NCBI GenBank assembly: GCA_963790965.1
Contig: CAWBQO010000003.1
Coordinates: 558,001 to 622,000 of the forward strand
DNA from: CAWBQO01 sp963790965
GTDB lineage: Bacteria; Bacteroidota; Rhodothermia; Rhodothermales; DASSAV01
Reading direction: 5' to 3'
DNA length: 64,000 bases
Below are positions 18,470-28,173 of this stretch, one piece after another (the stretch's first letter is position 1; each line of letters opens with the position of its first letter). A model generated the notes under the pieces. That model ran no database searches, had not been told where the DNA came from, and saw nothing but the letters and a program-made list of their open reading frames with translations. The position numbers and the translations under genes were made by a program.

Positions 18470-20692
18470 ATGAGTTTGACGGTAGCCTCGCCTTTGAGTG
18501 TTGATTACGCCGGCTTCGAGACTTTACCGGGCAAGCCGTTTCCGCTCGGGGCTTCATGGGACGGGCTGGGCGTCAACTTTGCGCTATATAGTGCCCACGC
18601 GACGCGGGTGGAGTTGGTGCTCTTTCACACCGCAGACGACCAAGAGCCTTCCCGCACGTTGCCGCTGCCGGAGCGAACCGGCCCCATCTGGCATGGGTAT
18701 ATCCCCTCGCTGCGGCCCGGACAGCTCTACGGCTACCGCGTACATGGCCCCTACAGGCCCGACCAGGGGCATCGGTTCAATCCGAACAAGATTCTGCTCG
18801 ATCCATACGCAAAGGCCATCGGGCGGCCCCTGAAGTGGGACGACCGGCTGTTTGGATATAAGGTCGGGCATCCGGATGAGGACCTTTCCATGGACGCGCG
18901 GGACAGCGCAGCCGTGGCCCCGCTGGGCGCTGTGGTTGAGGAACGGTTCGAGTGGGGCGATGACCGTTCTCCCGGGATCTCATGGGAAGACACGATCATC
19001 TACGAGACGCACGTCAAAGGTATCAGCAAGCTGCATCCCGACGTGCCCGAGTATGTGCGCGGGACCTACCTCGGACTCGTTTCGCCCCCCATCCTTAACC
19101 ACCTGCGCAAGCTGGGCGTTACGACGATCCAGCTTCTTCCAGTCCACGCCAAGGTTCACGACCGGCGGCTGGTGGACCTGAAGCTCGACAATTACTGGGG
19201 CTACAACACGCTCTCCTACTTTGCCCCGGAGCCTGAGTATGCGACGGACGGCGCGCAGAGCGCCGTGCGGGACTTCAAGATGATGGTTCGCGGCCTTCAC
19301 GCCGCGGGGTTCGAAGTTATCATCGACGTCGTTTACAATCACACCGGCGAAGGCAACCGCATGGGGCCGACGCTTTCGTTTCGCGGCATCGACAATCTCG
19401 GCTATTATAAGGAGCATCCCGAAAGTCCGCGTTTCCTTGTTGATTACACCGGCACCGGCAATACGCTCGACGCCGGGAATCCCTACGTGCTGCAGCTTAT
19501 CATGGACAGCCTCCGCTACTGGGTGACGGAGATGCACGTGGACGGCTTCCGCTTTGATCTGGCGGCCGCCCTCGCCCGCGAGCTGTTTGAGATCAATATG
19601 CTGTCGGCCTTTTTCAAGGTCATACAGCAGGACCCGGTCCTTAGCCAAGTCAAGCTCATTGCCGAGCCGTGGGATGTGGGGCCGGGAGGCTACCAGGTCG
19701 GGTCGTTCCCGTGGCAGTGGACCGAGTGGAACGGGCGATACCGTGATGCCGTGCGGCAATTCTGGCGCGGCGATCCGGGCGTCGCGGGCGAGTTTGCGAC
19801 GCGCGTATCGGGTTCGAGCGATCTCTACGAACGCTCCGGCAGAAGGCCGTTCGCATCCATCAACTTTGTGACGGCGCACGACGGCTTCACGATGGAGGAC
19901 CTTGTCTCCTACGAGAAAAAGCACAACGAAGCCAACGGCGAGGAGAACCGCGACGGACACGAGCCGAATTACAGCACCAACTTCGGGGTTGAAGGTCCAT
20001 CGAGAAAGCCGGAGGTCATCCGTGCGCGAGAGACGACCAAGCGCAGCCTCATGGCGACGCTGCTTACGTCGCAGGGCGTGCCGATGCTGCTCGGGGGAGA
20101 CGAGCTTTCCCGCACGCAGGGCGGTAATAACAACGCCTACTGCCAGGATAACGAGGTTAATTGGTACGACTGGAATCTGGACGAGCGGCGCGAGCGTTTC
20201 TTGGAGTTTGTCCGGCGCGTCATCGCTTTCAGAAAACGACATCAGAGCTTCCGAAGGCGGCAATTCCTTACCGGCAAACCTGTGAAGACCGGCGTGCGCG
20301 ACGCGATCTGGTGGCATGCATCCGGGCGCGAGATGACGGTTGAAGACTGGCGGCAACCGACGCTCCGTTCCTTCGGTCTGCTCATGCGTGGCGACGGCAT
20401 CTACGGGCGCAATGACCGGGGAGAGGCGCTGTCCGACGAAACGTTTCTGCTCCTATATAATGGTGCCGAGCAACCGGTGACCTGGAAATTGCCGCAAGGT
20501 CCGGCGGGAAGCCCGGACGACTGGGACGTCGTAGCTGAGTTCCGGCGCAGCGTGAGCGACAGTCCCGAGTCGCCGAGAAGGACGGTGACCGTGCGCGCGC
20601 ACCTTATGGCTGTTCTTCGGGCGGAATGGCGAGGCGGCGATAAGAGTGCGGCCACGGAAAAGCGGTGGCAGGAAGATGAGGTGCGTCGTTGA
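18470..20692 (+). CDS. glgX: Glycogen debranching enzyme GlgX
   Basis: 740 aa. Isoamylase-type GH13_11 enzyme that hydrolyses alpha-1,6 branches of glycogen or limit dextrin. CBM48 (about 20-140) contains [18 protein letters not shown]. The barrel carries nucleophile D363 in [15 protein letters not shown], acid/base E399 in LIAEPWDVG and the third Asp in [16 protein letters not shown]. The [20 protein letters not shown] block is diagnostic of GlgX/TreX. Length is normal. It is divergent from the glgE operon and likely recycles the glucan that operon makes. No glgA or glgC is seen in the window. Confidence 0.95.
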   Translation: MSLTVASPLSVDYAGFETLPGKPFPLGASWDGLGVNFALYSAHATRVELVLFHTADDQEPSRTLPLPERTGPIWHGYIPSLRPGQLYGYRVHGPYRPDQGHRFNPNKILLDPYAKAIGRPLKWDDRLFGYKVGHPDEDLSMDARDSAAVAPLGAVVEERFEWGDDRSPGISWEDTIIYETHVKGISKLHPDVPEYVRGTYLGLVSPPILNHLRKLGVTTIQLLPVHAKVHDRRLVDLKLDNYWGYNTLSYFAPEPEYATDGAQSAVRDFKMMVRGLHAAGFEVIIDVVYNHTGEGNRMGPTLSFRGIDNLGYYKEHPESPRFLVDYTGTGNTLDAGNPYVLQLIMDSLRYWVTEMHVDGFRFDLAAALARELFEINMLSAFFKVIQQDPVLSQVKLIAEPWDVGPGGYQVGSFPWQWTEWNGRYRDAVRQFWRGDPGVAGEFATRVSGSSDLYERSGRRPFASINFVTAHDGFTMEDLVSYEKKHNEANGEENRDGHEPNYSTNFGVEGPSRKPEVIRARETTKRSLMATLLTSQGVPMLLGGDELSRTQGGNNNAYCQDNEVNWYDWNLDERRERFLEFVRRVIAFRKRHQSFRRRQFLTGKPVKTGVRDAIWWHASGREMTVEDWRQPTLRSFGLLMRGDGIYGRNDRGEALSDETFLLLYNGAEQPVTWKLPQGPAGSPDDWDVVAEFRRSVSDSPESPRRTVTVRAHLMAVLRAEWRGGDKSAATEKRWQEDEVRR

Positions 20693-20868
20693 ACCGGGAA
20701 GATCGTTGAGGGCGTGAGCGCGCTCGGTCTAAACGTATGTCGAGGCGCGCTGAGGATCATACGGGAAGAAGCGGCTTTCGATGGTGCGCCTCTTTTAGGA
20801 ACGCGGGTATAGAAGGGCCGGAGGCGTCCGCGGAAGCTTGTTTGATGGATGCCGTTGTCCTTCTTGCA

Positions 20869-20897
20869 TTGACACGCGGCCCATCGGAGCCTAACTT
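20869..20897 (+). promoter_or_regulatory. Promoter for parA
   Basis: Consensus TTGACA (20869-20874), a 17-base spacer and TAACTT (20892-20897) lie 53 bases before the parA ATG. The -10 side continues as TAACTTGCGC, a 10-mer repeated exactly before the gene at 44975. This is the best-looking promoter in the window. Confidence 0.6.
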
Positions 20898-20950
20898 GCG
20901 CCCCGGAAGTACGATGGCAAGAGAAAAGAATAGGGAAGGCAGGAGCCACG

Positions 20951-21787
20951 ATGATCAACATAGCAGTTTGTAATCACAAGGGCGGGACCGGGAAGACGAC
21001 GAGCGTCATTCATATCGCGGCCGCCCTCGGGCTGACGGGGCGGCGTACGCTCGTGATCGACCTCGATCCGCAGAGCTTTCTCACGCGCACGCTTGGCGTG
21101 GCGGAGCCGAAGGAAGACGCCTCATCGCTCGTCCTTTTTCGTCATGATGCGGACCTGCGCGGCGTGTCCATGTTGCCGATGAAGGGATTTGACTTGCTTC
21201 CCGCTTCCACGTCGCTGACGAAGGCGATGCGCAGCCTCAACAAGCCCACGGACGTTCTCTGGGCAAAAGAAGCGGTCGAGTACGGACTCGACTACGATGT
21301 GGTGCTCTTTGACACGGCCGCGGCCGTGACCGTTTACAGCTTGAACGCGCTCGTGGCATCGCAGCACGTCGTGATCCCCGTCACGCCCGAGTATCAGCCC
21401 GTCATTGGAGCCGAGCAGACGTACCAAACGGTGATGCTCGTGCAGGACAAACTCAATCCGACGCTCGGCGCGCCGCTGTTCCTGTTCACGCAGGTTGACG
21501 CCCGTAAGCGGAATCACCACGCCTTCCGCCGCTATCTTCGGAAGACGTACGGCGACCTCGTGATGAGCAGCGTCATCCGAACCAACACGGCGCTCTCCGT
21601 CACCCACTCCGACGGGGGCACGACTTTCGACCACGACCCGCACTCGCGCGGCGTGGTGGACTATGCCAATGCCACGGACGAGCTGATGAAGCTCGTAGAG
21701 GCGCAGCGCAGCGGGCAGTTGAACACGCCCAAAGCGGCGAAGCAAGACGGCGAAGCGAAGGCGGAACCGCTCGTTCAGGCGGGTTGA
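20951..21787 (+). CDS. ParA-family ATPase (orphan)
   Basis: 278 aa. A deviant Walker A, HKGGTGKTTS (about 9-18) with its signature lysine, Walker A' LVIDLDPQS and Walker B VVLFDTAA place it in the ParA/MinD/Soj group. Such ATPases dimerise with ATP, bind DNA or membrane and position cargo. The start has a Shine-Dalgarno GGAG 6 bases upstream. No parB or parS site (TGTTTCACGTGAAACA) is visible nearby, so this is unlikely to be the chromosomal partition locus. The stop overlaps the ATG of the penicillin acylase gene. The tail after about 255 (KAAKQDGEAKAE) is low complexity. Cargo unknown. Confidence 0.88.
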   Translation: MINIAVCNHKGGTGKTTSVIHIAAALGLTGRRTLVIDLDPQSFLTRTLGVAEPKEDASSLVLFRHDADLRGVSMLPMKGFDLLPASTSLTKAMRSLNKPTDVLWAKEAVEYGLDYDVVLFDTAAAVTVYSLNALVASQHVVIPVTPEYQPVIGAEQTYQTVMLVQDKLNPTLGAPLFLFTQVDARKRNHHAFRRYLRKTYGDLVMSSVIRTNTALSVTHSDGGTTFDHDPHSRGVVDYANATDELMKLVEAQRSGQLNTPKAAKQDGEAKAEPLVQAG

Positions 21788-24231
21788 TGCCGACTCTGCT
21801 GCGTCTACTCCTTGCTTCCTGCGCGCTGATCGGCTTGCTCGTGGCGCTGAACCTGTCGTATGGCGGTCTGGCACCGCCGGGCGAGTTGATCGAACCCTGG
21901 AACGGCCTCATGCGCACGGCGCGGCAGGCGACGCATCCTGAGAGCGCGGAGGTCAGGCTGGCGGGTCTCGCCGGCGACGTGACCGTCCTGCGCGACGAGC
22001 GCGGCGTTCCGCACATCTTCGCCCGATCGGAGGGAGACGCGGTGCAGGCGCTCGGGTTCGTGGTCGCACAGGACCGGCTCTTCCAGCTCTTCTTCATTCC
22101 AATGGCGGCTTCAGGCCGTTTGTCGGAGCTGTTCGGCGCGTCCACGATTTCGGCGGACCGGTATTTACGAAGCACAGGCATGGAGATGGGGGCCGCGGCG
22201 AACTTGCGGCGCATAGAAGCGGAGGGTGGCGAAGAGAAGATGCTGATCGACCGGTATGCGGCGGGCGTGAATGCTGTGCTCCGCTCGCTCAGCGACGTAG
22301 ACCTGCCGTTCGAGTTCAGGCTGTTCGGGTATCGCCCCGCGCGGTTCGAACCCATCGACGTGCTGCGGCTCTTGGAGTACATGACATTCGATCTCACATT
22401 CCGCACAGACCGGCCCGGCTACGATGCGCTCCGCCGAAGCATAGGCCAAGAGGCTTTCACCGACCTGTTCGCGCCCGACACGCTGTTCACGAGGCCCATC
22501 GTGCCCGACAATAGGAGTCCATCGACACGAGGGAGTGCCCCGCTGTTCGGGGATCTTTCTGCGGCATCCAAGGCGCTCAGGCAGTACGCGTTGGCGCAGG
22601 AGGCGCTGCGCGGGACGATTGCGGAGGGCTTCATCGACGGCAAAGGTTCGAACAACTGGGCGGTGGCAGGGAGCCGGTCCACCACCGGCGCGCCAATCCT
22701 CGCGGGCGACATGCACCTCGGCCTGACACTGCCCGCGATCTGGTACGAAGTGCAGATGGTGACGCCCACCTTCAATTCGTATGGCGTCACGTTCCCTTGC
22801 GCCCCGCTGCCCGTAGAAGCTTTCAACGACCGCCTCGGGTGGACGTTTACGAACACCGGCACGGATCAGATCGACTACTATGCGCTCGCGTTGGACGGCT
22901 CCGGGCGACGTTACCAAGCAGGAGGAGCATGGCACGATCTGACGTTCAGACCGGACACGATCTTCGTTCGTGGTGCCGCACCCGTGATCGACACGCTCGT
23001 TTTCTCTGACCTGGGGCCGGTGCTCATCGAGGACGGAGAAGCGACGGCGTTTCGGTGGACGGGGCACGCGCCGAGCCGCGCCTTGAGCGCCCTGCTGGGC
23101 ATGAACCGTGCGGGCAGCCTCGATGACTTCACAGAGGCTACGCGGAAATGGGACGCGCCGATGCAGAATATCTTGTACGCGGATATCTTCGGTAACATTG
23201 CCATTCGCGCGACGGGGCGGCTCCCGCGACGTGGCCCCGAGGCAGTCAGCCTGGGAGCGGCAGGCGATGCGGAAGGTGCGTGGAACGAGACGATCCCGTT
23301 TGACGAGCTTCCAAGCAGCATCAATCCCGAGCGCGGCTGGCTGGCCTCCATGAATCAGGACCCGGTTGGAGCAGGTCAGAAGGACTATCTCGGCTACTTA
23401 TGGGCACCGCCGTACCGGTCGATGCGCATCGAAAGCCTGATGGCATCCAAGCGGCAGCACTCCGTGGAGGACCTGATGCGTTATCAGGCCGATGTTCATG
23501 CTGTGCAGCGCGACCTTATCGTGCCGCTCCTCGATACGCTCTCCGGCCTTACGGATAGAGCGCAGGGCCTTCAGCGTTTGCTCCGCGCCTGGGACGGAGA
23601 CACGGGCGTCGACCGGCCGGAGCCGCTCGTGCTGTATGTCTTTCTCGAGTTGCTCGGCGACGCTGCGTGGGATGAAGCAGCTTTCCGGAACTCCGGCCGC
23701 CGGCCGCCGGAAAGCACGCTTCTTCGGCTGCTGTACGAGGATCCGGCCTCCGTTTGGCTGGACCGACCGGCGACTCCCGCCGTGGAACACGCTTCCGACC
23801 TGCTCGCCCAAACGCTCGAAGCCACGGCGGACACGCTGCGCGCCCGGTATGGTGCCGACGTTTCCGGGTGGCGGTGGGGCGATCATCACCACATCGTCTT
23901 CAAGCATATCACTGAATCTGAGGCGCTGCGCCCACTCTGGCGCGGACCTTACGAGTTCCCGGGCTTTATGTCCACGCTCTCCCCGGCGGGCGCACTGACC
24001 ACGACGCACAGCGCAAGCTGGCGCGTGGTGGTAGATTTCTCGGCGGTGCCGCCGAAGGGTTTTGGGGTTTACCCGGGCGGGCAGTCCGGCAATCCGGCAA
24101 GCCCCTTTTACGATCTACACCTCCCGGCGTATCTTGCCTTCGAGCACTACCCGTTGCGCAAGCCGCAAACGCCGGCGGATCTCGCCCCCGAACATGTTTC
24201 TTCCACGCTGAGACTGATCGCCTCTCCGTAG
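21787..24231 (+). CDS. Penicillin acylase family protein (Ntn-hydrolase)
   Basis: 814 aa. An N-terminal signal sequence or anchor (about 4-26) precedes the precursor layout of penicillin/acyl-homoserine lactone acylases: alpha chain, spacer, then beta chain starting at the autoprocessing Ser (about residue 288) in KGSNNWAVAGSRS. RDERGVPHIFA (near 64-74) and FVVAQDRLFQLF are alpha-chain hallmarks. Mature enzymes hydrolyse amide bonds of acylated small molecules in the periplasm; the substrate cannot be predicted. The start is taken as the ATG overlapping the parA TGA; a TTG one codon earlier is also possible. Confidence 0.92.
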   Translation: MPTLLRLLLASCALIGLLVALNLSYGGLAPPGELIEPWNGLMRTARQATHPESAEVRLAGLAGDVTVLRDERGVPHIFARSEGDAVQALGFVVAQDRLFQLFFIPMAASGRLSELFGASTISADRYLRSTGMEMGAAANLRRIEAEGGEEKMLIDRYAAGVNAVLRSLSDVDLPFEFRLFGYRPARFEPIDVLRLLEYMTFDLTFRTDRPGYDALRRSIGQEAFTDLFAPDTLFTRPIVPDNRSPSTRGSAPLFGDLSAASKALRQYALAQEALRGTIAEGFIDGKGSNNWAVAGSRSTTGAPILAGDMHLGLTLPAIWYEVQMVTPTFNSYGVTFPCAPLPVEAFNDRLGWTFTNTGTDQIDYYALALDGSGRRYQAGGAWHDLTFRPDTIFVRGAAPVIDTLVFSDLGPVLIEDGEATAFRWTGHAPSRALSALLGMNRAGSLDDFTEATRKWDAPMQNILYADIFGNIAIRATGRLPRRGPEAVSLGAAGDAEGAWNETIPFDELPSSINPERGWLASMNQDPVGAGQKDYLGYLWAPPYRSMRIESLMASKRQHSVEDLMRYQADVHAVQRDLIVPLLDTLSGLTDRAQGLQRLLRAWDGDTGVDRPEPLVLYVFLELLGDAAWDEAAFRNSGRRPPESTLLRLLYEDPASVWLDRPATPAVEHASDLLAQTLEATADTLRARYGADVSGWRWGDHHHIVFKHITESEALRPLWRGPYEFPGFMSTLSPAGALTTTHSASWRVVVDFSAVPPKGFGVYPGGQSGNPASPFYDLHLPAYLAFEHYPLRKPQTPADLAPEHVSSTLRLIASP

Positions 24232-24267
24232 ACACGCCGGGAGGCTGACGCAGAGACGGCAGGGCCT

Positions 24268-25776
24268 ATGAGCGACAATAACGATGCAAGCCGGCTGTTC
24301 AGTTCGCGTGCGGGGTTGATCCTGAGCGTGCTCGGCATCGCGGTGGGTACGGGAAACATCTGGCGGTTTCCTCGCATCGTTGCGCAGAATGGGGGAGAGG
24401 ACGGCGCTGGAGCGTTTCTCGTAGCCTGGCTGGTCTTTCTGTTCGTCTGGAGCGTCCCCCTGATCATTGCGGAATACGCCCTTGGAAGAGCGGGCCGAAT
24501 GGGAGTGGTGGGCACGTTCGGGCGGATTGCGGGCAAGCGGTTTGCCTGGATGGGCGGCTTTGTGGGGCTTGTCGCCACGGCAATCATGTTCTATTATGCC
24601 GTCGTAGCCGGATGGTGTCTCTACTACGCGGGCCGAATGCTCCTTGCGCCGCTGCCTTCCACCGCCACGGAAGCGGCGGCGGTGTGGGACGGGTTCCAGG
24701 GCAGCTGGGGTCCTTTCCTGCTCCACGCGACTGCAGTTGCTTTAGGTGGACTGGCGGTACTCAAGGGCGTGCGCTCGATCGAGCGGGTGAGCCAGGTGCT
24801 CATACCGATACTACTCGCCATCGTGCTGCTTGCGGTCGCGCGCGCGCTCACACTCGATGGGGCGGCAGAGGGAATCCGCTATCTCTTTATACCGGACTGG
24901 AGCACGCTCATGAAGCCGTCGCTCTGGCTCGACGCGCTTACACAGAATGCGTGGGACACCGGGGCCGGGTGGGGCCTCATCCTGACGTACGCCACCTACA
25001 TGCAGAAGCGGCATGGCGTGGTGAAGAATGCCTTCCTGACGGGCATCGGCAACAACGTGGTTTCGCTGCTTGCGGCCACGATGATCTTCGGGACCGTCTT
25101 CGCTTTGCTCGGCGCTCAGATGGACAACGCCGCCGTGCTGGAGGTTATGCGGACCAGCGGCCCCGCTTCCACCGGCTTGACGTTCATCTGGATGCCGCAG
25201 CTTTTTGCAGAGATGCCGTTCGGTCGCGTGCCGGCGTTCCTGTTCTTTCTCGGACTTGCTTTTGCTGCCTATACATCGCTCGTCTCGATGGTCGAGCTGG
25301 CGGTTCGGATACTCGTCGACGCCGGAATGAAGCGCAAGAACGCCATCCTCGCGGTCGTGGCCGTCGCTATCCTTTGCGGATATCCCTCCGTGCGGAGTCT
25401 CACATTCCTCGGCAACCAGGATTTTGTCTGGGGCGTGGCGCTGATGATCTCAGGTGCCTTCGTAGCCTTTGCCGTCTATCACTACGGCGTATCGCAGTTC
25501 AGGCGCGACTGCGTGGAGGGATCGCCGGGCGACTGGCGCGCCGGTGTCCTCTGGGAGCGACTGATCGCCATTGCCGTGCCGGTGCAGGCGGCCGTGCTTC
25601 TGGCCTGGTGGCTCTATATTGCGGCGACGGAGTATGCGCCGGACACGTGGTACAATCCGATCGAGCCGTACAGCGTCATGACCTGCCTGGTGCAATGGGG
25701 TGCCGCGCTCCTCGCTCTCTTCCTGGCGAACGGGTTCCTCATCCGCCGCACATTCGGTGCGCGGCAGCCGGACTGA
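24268..25776 (+). CDS. Sodium-dependent transporter of the neurotransmitter:sodium symporter family
   Basis: 502 aa with about 12 membrane segments. The signature of TM1, GIAVGTGNIWRFPRIVAQNGG (about 24-43, given here in parts: GIAVGTGNIWRFP, RIVAQNGG), holds the unwound Na+/substrate-binding stretch of the LeuT fold. LTQNAWDTGAGWGLILTY marks TM6. Prokaryotic members usually import amino acids or related amines with Na+. It starts 36 bases after the penicillin acylase gene on the same strand, so co-transcription is plausible, with uptake of a product of that enzyme as one possibility. Confidence 0.92.
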   Translation: MSDNNDASRLFSSRAGLILSVLGIAVGTGNIWRFPRIVAQNGGEDGAGAFLVAWLVFLFVWSVPLIIAEYALGRAGRMGVVGTFGRIAGKRFAWMGGFVGLVATAIMFYYAVVAGWCLYYAGRMLLAPLPSTATEAAAVWDGFQGSWGPFLLHATAVALGGLAVLKGVRSIERVSQVLIPILLAIVLLAVARALTLDGAAEGIRYLFIPDWSTLMKPSLWLDALTQNAWDTGAGWGLILTYATYMQKRHGVVKNAFLTGIGNNVVSLLAATMIFGTVFALLGAQMDNAAVLEVMRTSGPASTGLTFIWMPQLFAEMPFGRVPAFLFFLGLAFAAYTSLVSMVELAVRILVDAGMKRKNAILAVVAVAILCGYPSVRSLTFLGNQDFVWGVALMISGAFVAFAVYHYGVSQFRRDCVEGSPGDWRAGVLWERLIAIAVPVQAAVLLAWWLYIAATEYAPDTWYNPIEPYSVMTCLVQWGAALLALFLANGFLIRRTFGARQPD

Positions 25777-25890
25777 TGTTTTCGGCTCGTCGCATAGCGG
25801 CGGGATCAAGAGGGGAGCGACTTGTTTGAAAGGGAAGCCGGCGGGAACGGCGCGGCTTTTGTGTTGATTGGGGTACACCAACAGGATAAA

Positions 25891-26511
25891 ATGATGAAGA
25901 ACCTTTACAGACTCAGGACGGCGGTGCTCGCCTTTGTTATGATCGTCGGCGCGGGCCAACTGGCGCAGGCGCAGACGCTTCCGCTCGGGTCGCCCCTGCC
26001 GGATACGGGAATTTCGCTCACGAACACGTCCGGAAGCGCGGTCACGCTCTCGTCGTTGCGCGGGGCGAATGGGCTTGCGATTGTTTTCTGGAGCAACGAT
26101 TGCCCCTGGGCGGATCGTTATGAAGAGCGGGTAGCCGCGCTTGCCAAGGAGTATCAGTCGCGGGGCGTGAACTTTGTGCTCGTTAACACGAACGATCCCA
26201 AGGCTTTCCCGAAAGAGAGCATGGAAGAGAGTGCGAAGCGCGCGTCCGACAAACAATACGGTATGCCCTACGTGCTTGACAGCGGATCGGCACTCGGCAA
26301 GGCGCTCGGCGCCGAACGCTCGCCGCACGTCTTCTTGTTCGACCGCAACGATGCGCTGGCTTTCGTTGGAACCATCGACGACAGCCCGGGCGATCCGACG
26401 AACGTGAAGTCGGCGTTCATGCGAGACGCGGTGGACGCCGTGGCGTCCGGGAAGGAAGTAGCGGTCCCGCATACGAAATCCTTCGGCTGTACGCTCAAGA
26501 TGCAGCGTTGA
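25891..26511 (+). CDS. Exported redoxin (AhpC/TSA-like thioredoxin-fold protein)
   Basis: 206 aa. Signal peptide about 1-28 (ending AQAQ). The thioredoxin fold carries VTLSSLRGANGLAIVFWSNDCPWADRYEERV (in parts: SLRGANGL, FWSNDCPWADRY), with one Cys in the usual CPxxxxY position and no CxxC. A second Cys lies in the C-terminal FGCTLKM, as in PRX-like relatives, and may form the disulfide partner. It probably acts in the periplasm on peroxides or thiols. The start is the ATG at 25891 after an AGGA-like site; upstream codons give no signal peptide. A terminator follows at 26585. Confidence 0.85.
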   Translation: MMKNLYRLRTAVLAFVMIVGAGQLAQAQTLPLGSPLPDTGISLTNTSGSAVTLSSLRGANGLAIVFWSNDCPWADRYEERVAALAKEYQSRGVNFVLVNTNDPKAFPKESMEESAKRASDKQYGMPYVLDSGSALGKALGAERSPHVFLFDRNDALAFVGTIDDSPGDPTNVKSAFMRDAVDAVASGKEVAVPHTKSFGCTLKMQR

Positions 26512-26584
26512 GGACGCTCCGCATCGTCTTGCGTCGGTGATACATTTACCGGCGGCAAGATCGATCCCGGCCGTTCTGGTCGTA

Positions 26585-26618
26585 AGCCATCCCGGTAACG
26601 AAGCCGGGGTGGCTTTTT
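26585..26618 (+). terminator. Rho-independent terminator after the redoxin gene
   Basis: AGCCATCCCGG (26585-26595) pairs with CCGGGGTGGCT (26604-26614) with one T.G wobble and an 8-base loop, followed by TTTTTG. It lies 73 bases after the stop. Confidence 0.85.
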
Positions 26619-26671
26619 GTACGTGTTCAGAGAATTGCGCGGCGTTACGCTGCACCTATCAGTAAAGAGGA

Positions 26672-27724
26672 ATGGAGTATTCGGAGCGGGATGAATTGGT
26701 CAATGCCGTTCGCGTCACGGCATCGCGATGGCGGGAGCCTGATTACACGAGACGCGAAGCGGCAGTAGCGGCCATGCTGAACGCCAACGACGTATTCACG
26801 GAGGAAGCACTGGCGTTTGCCGTCAACCAGGGGATGCACAGCCTGCTGGCGACGCTGGAGAGCGATGTGGAGACCATGAAGTTGGCGGCCAAGAGCGCAA
26901 AGGTGGGTGTTCTCCACACCAACAATATGCCGCTCGCCGGCTTCGCCGAGGCACTCGCCGTCCTGCTGACCGGCAACGCCTACATCGGAATCGTTCCGGA
27001 AAACAGCGGATATCTTCTTGGCGGGTTCTTGAGCGACCTCATGGATGTTCATCCGAGTTTGCGCGCGGCAGCCGTTGCGCCCGGCGAGATCGTTAAGCTG
27101 GATGCGCTCGTTTCGACGGAGTCGGTGGGGGAGGGCGAAGCCGGGAGCGCCAGCGCGGAGCGGGGTCGTGTGCCGGAGGAACGTTGCTTCATCGAGCGGT
27201 GCCGGTTCAGCATTGCCGTTCTGGATGGCGAGGAGACGGAAGAAGATCTGGAGGGTCTGGCAGAAGACGCGCTGCTTTATGACGGCCGCGCGTGCGGGAG
27301 CCTTCGAATCATCTTTGCGCCGCAGGATGCCACGCCGGATGCGCTGCTGGAGTCCTTCTCGGCCTTTCGCGCCGTTTCTCCGCAACACCCAAGATTGGGT
27401 GACTCCCTTAAGATGCAGCAGGCCTTTCTGCAGGCAGTGGGACAACCGCACGCCTACGGCGAGGGACTGGCATATCTCGTTAGCCGCGGTGAGGCGGAAG
27501 TGCAGTCGCCCGGCCACGTGCGCTGGGTGCCTTACGCCGACCTGAATGAGGTTCAAGCATGGTTGACCGAGCACCTCGCCGAGGTGCGCACGTTGGTGGC
27601 CCGGGAGGGGCTTGTCGTGCCCCTTGCGGAAAGCGTTCCGCGAGCCACCCCGGGAAATGTGCACCGGCGTCCGCTAACGGAACAGATGCAGGCGGGGGGA
27701 CTCCTTACGTTTTTGCTTTCGTGA
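26672..27724 (+). CDS. Acyl-CoA reductase (LuxC-like)
   Basis: 350 aa. It resembles the LuxC/acyl-CoA reductase family within the aldehyde dehydrogenase fold: HTNNMPLAGFAEALAVLLTGNAYIG (parts: NNMPLAGF, AVLLTGNA, about 83-104) matches the cofactor-side block, and DGRACGSLRIIFAP (about 203-216) holds the probable nucleophilic Cys. The family reduces fatty acyl-CoA or acyl-protein to aldehyde; Bacteroidota carry a member whose role is not fixed. A TATCAG hexamer at 26657-26662 lies only 9 bases before the ATG, and AAGAGG abuts the ATG too closely to be a good Shine-Dalgarno, so a near-leaderless transcript is possible. Confidence 0.75.
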   Translation: MEYSERDELVNAVRVTASRWREPDYTRREAAVAAMLNANDVFTEEALAFAVNQGMHSLLATLESDVETMKLAAKSAKVGVLHTNNMPLAGFAEALAVLLTGNAYIGIVPENSGYLLGGFLSDLMDVHPSLRAAAVAPGEIVKLDALVSTESVGEGEAGSASAERGRVPEERCFIERCRFSIAVLDGEETEEDLEGLAEDALLYDGRACGSLRIIFAPQDATPDALLESFSAFRAVSPQHPRLGDSLKMQQAFLQAVGQPHAYGEGLAYLVSRGEAEVQSPGHVRWVPYADLNEVQAWLTEHLAEVRTLVAREGLVVPLAESVPRATPGNVHRRPLTEQMQAGGLLTFLLS

Positions 27725-27780
27725 TTGCAGGCCGTCGAGCAAAGCGCCGGGTGAAAACAGTCTGCTCCGCGGCGAGGCCC

Positions 27781-28059
27781 CTACTCTTCGCGCTCGAACC
27801 AGGCGTCGAGGGTCTGTTCTACTTTGGGCAGAAGCTGGTCCCATTTGTATTCAGGCGCGCGGGAGACCGTCAGGAAGGCAGGCATGATAAAAACGTTCGC
27901 GATGCCCTCGATGCCGAAGAGCGCTGTTCCGAGCGGATGACCGGCGGCTTCGTCGGCGGAGCTGAACGCGGCCATACCCGTCTGGATGAACGGGCGGGGA
28001 CCGCCGGAAATCTTCATGCTGTTCGGATTCGGCGTCGGATCTAACGTATATTTGGGCAT
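27781..28059 (-). CDS. Stand-alone NifU N-terminal-like (Nfu_N) domain protein
   Basis: 92 aa. The Nfu N-terminal fold is recognised by TPNPNSMKIS (9-18), the HPLGTALFGIEGIANVFIMPAFLTVSR stretch (parts: GTALFGIEGI, NVFIMPAFLTV) and KWDQLLPKVEQTL. The CxxC-bearing Fe-S scaffold domain that follows in full Nfu proteins is absent, so it cannot itself carry a cluster by that route. It is a single gene, convergent with the acyl-CoA reductase and divergent from the holin-like gene. Role in Fe-S assembly is inferred from fold only. Confidence 0.8.
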   Translation of the reverse strand: MPKYTLDPTPNPNSMKISGGPRPFIQTGMAAFSSADEAAGHPLGTALFGIEGIANVFIMPAFLTVSRAPEYKWDQLLPKVEQTLDAWFEREE

Positions 28060-28173
28060 AGGACAGGCTATTCGGGTAGGTGAGGGGTCGACGGCCGCCG
28101 CGCGCAGGAGGAATATGGCGACGGCTGTGTAAAGATATTCTGCCAGGCTTTATCGGGATGTACCTGGTGGCGT

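Noticed and set aside
18980..20356. 458-codon minus-strand open frame opposite glgX
   Set aside because: It has no motif or plausible start signal and lies wholly inside glgX.
20737..20973. 78-codon open frame between glgX and parA
   Set aside because: It overlaps the parA promoter and start, has no family features and no ribosome-binding site.
20693..21787. Chromosomal partition locus or replication origin around parA
   Set aside because: No ParB gene, parS sequence, DnaA boxes or dnaA/dnaN genes are visible.
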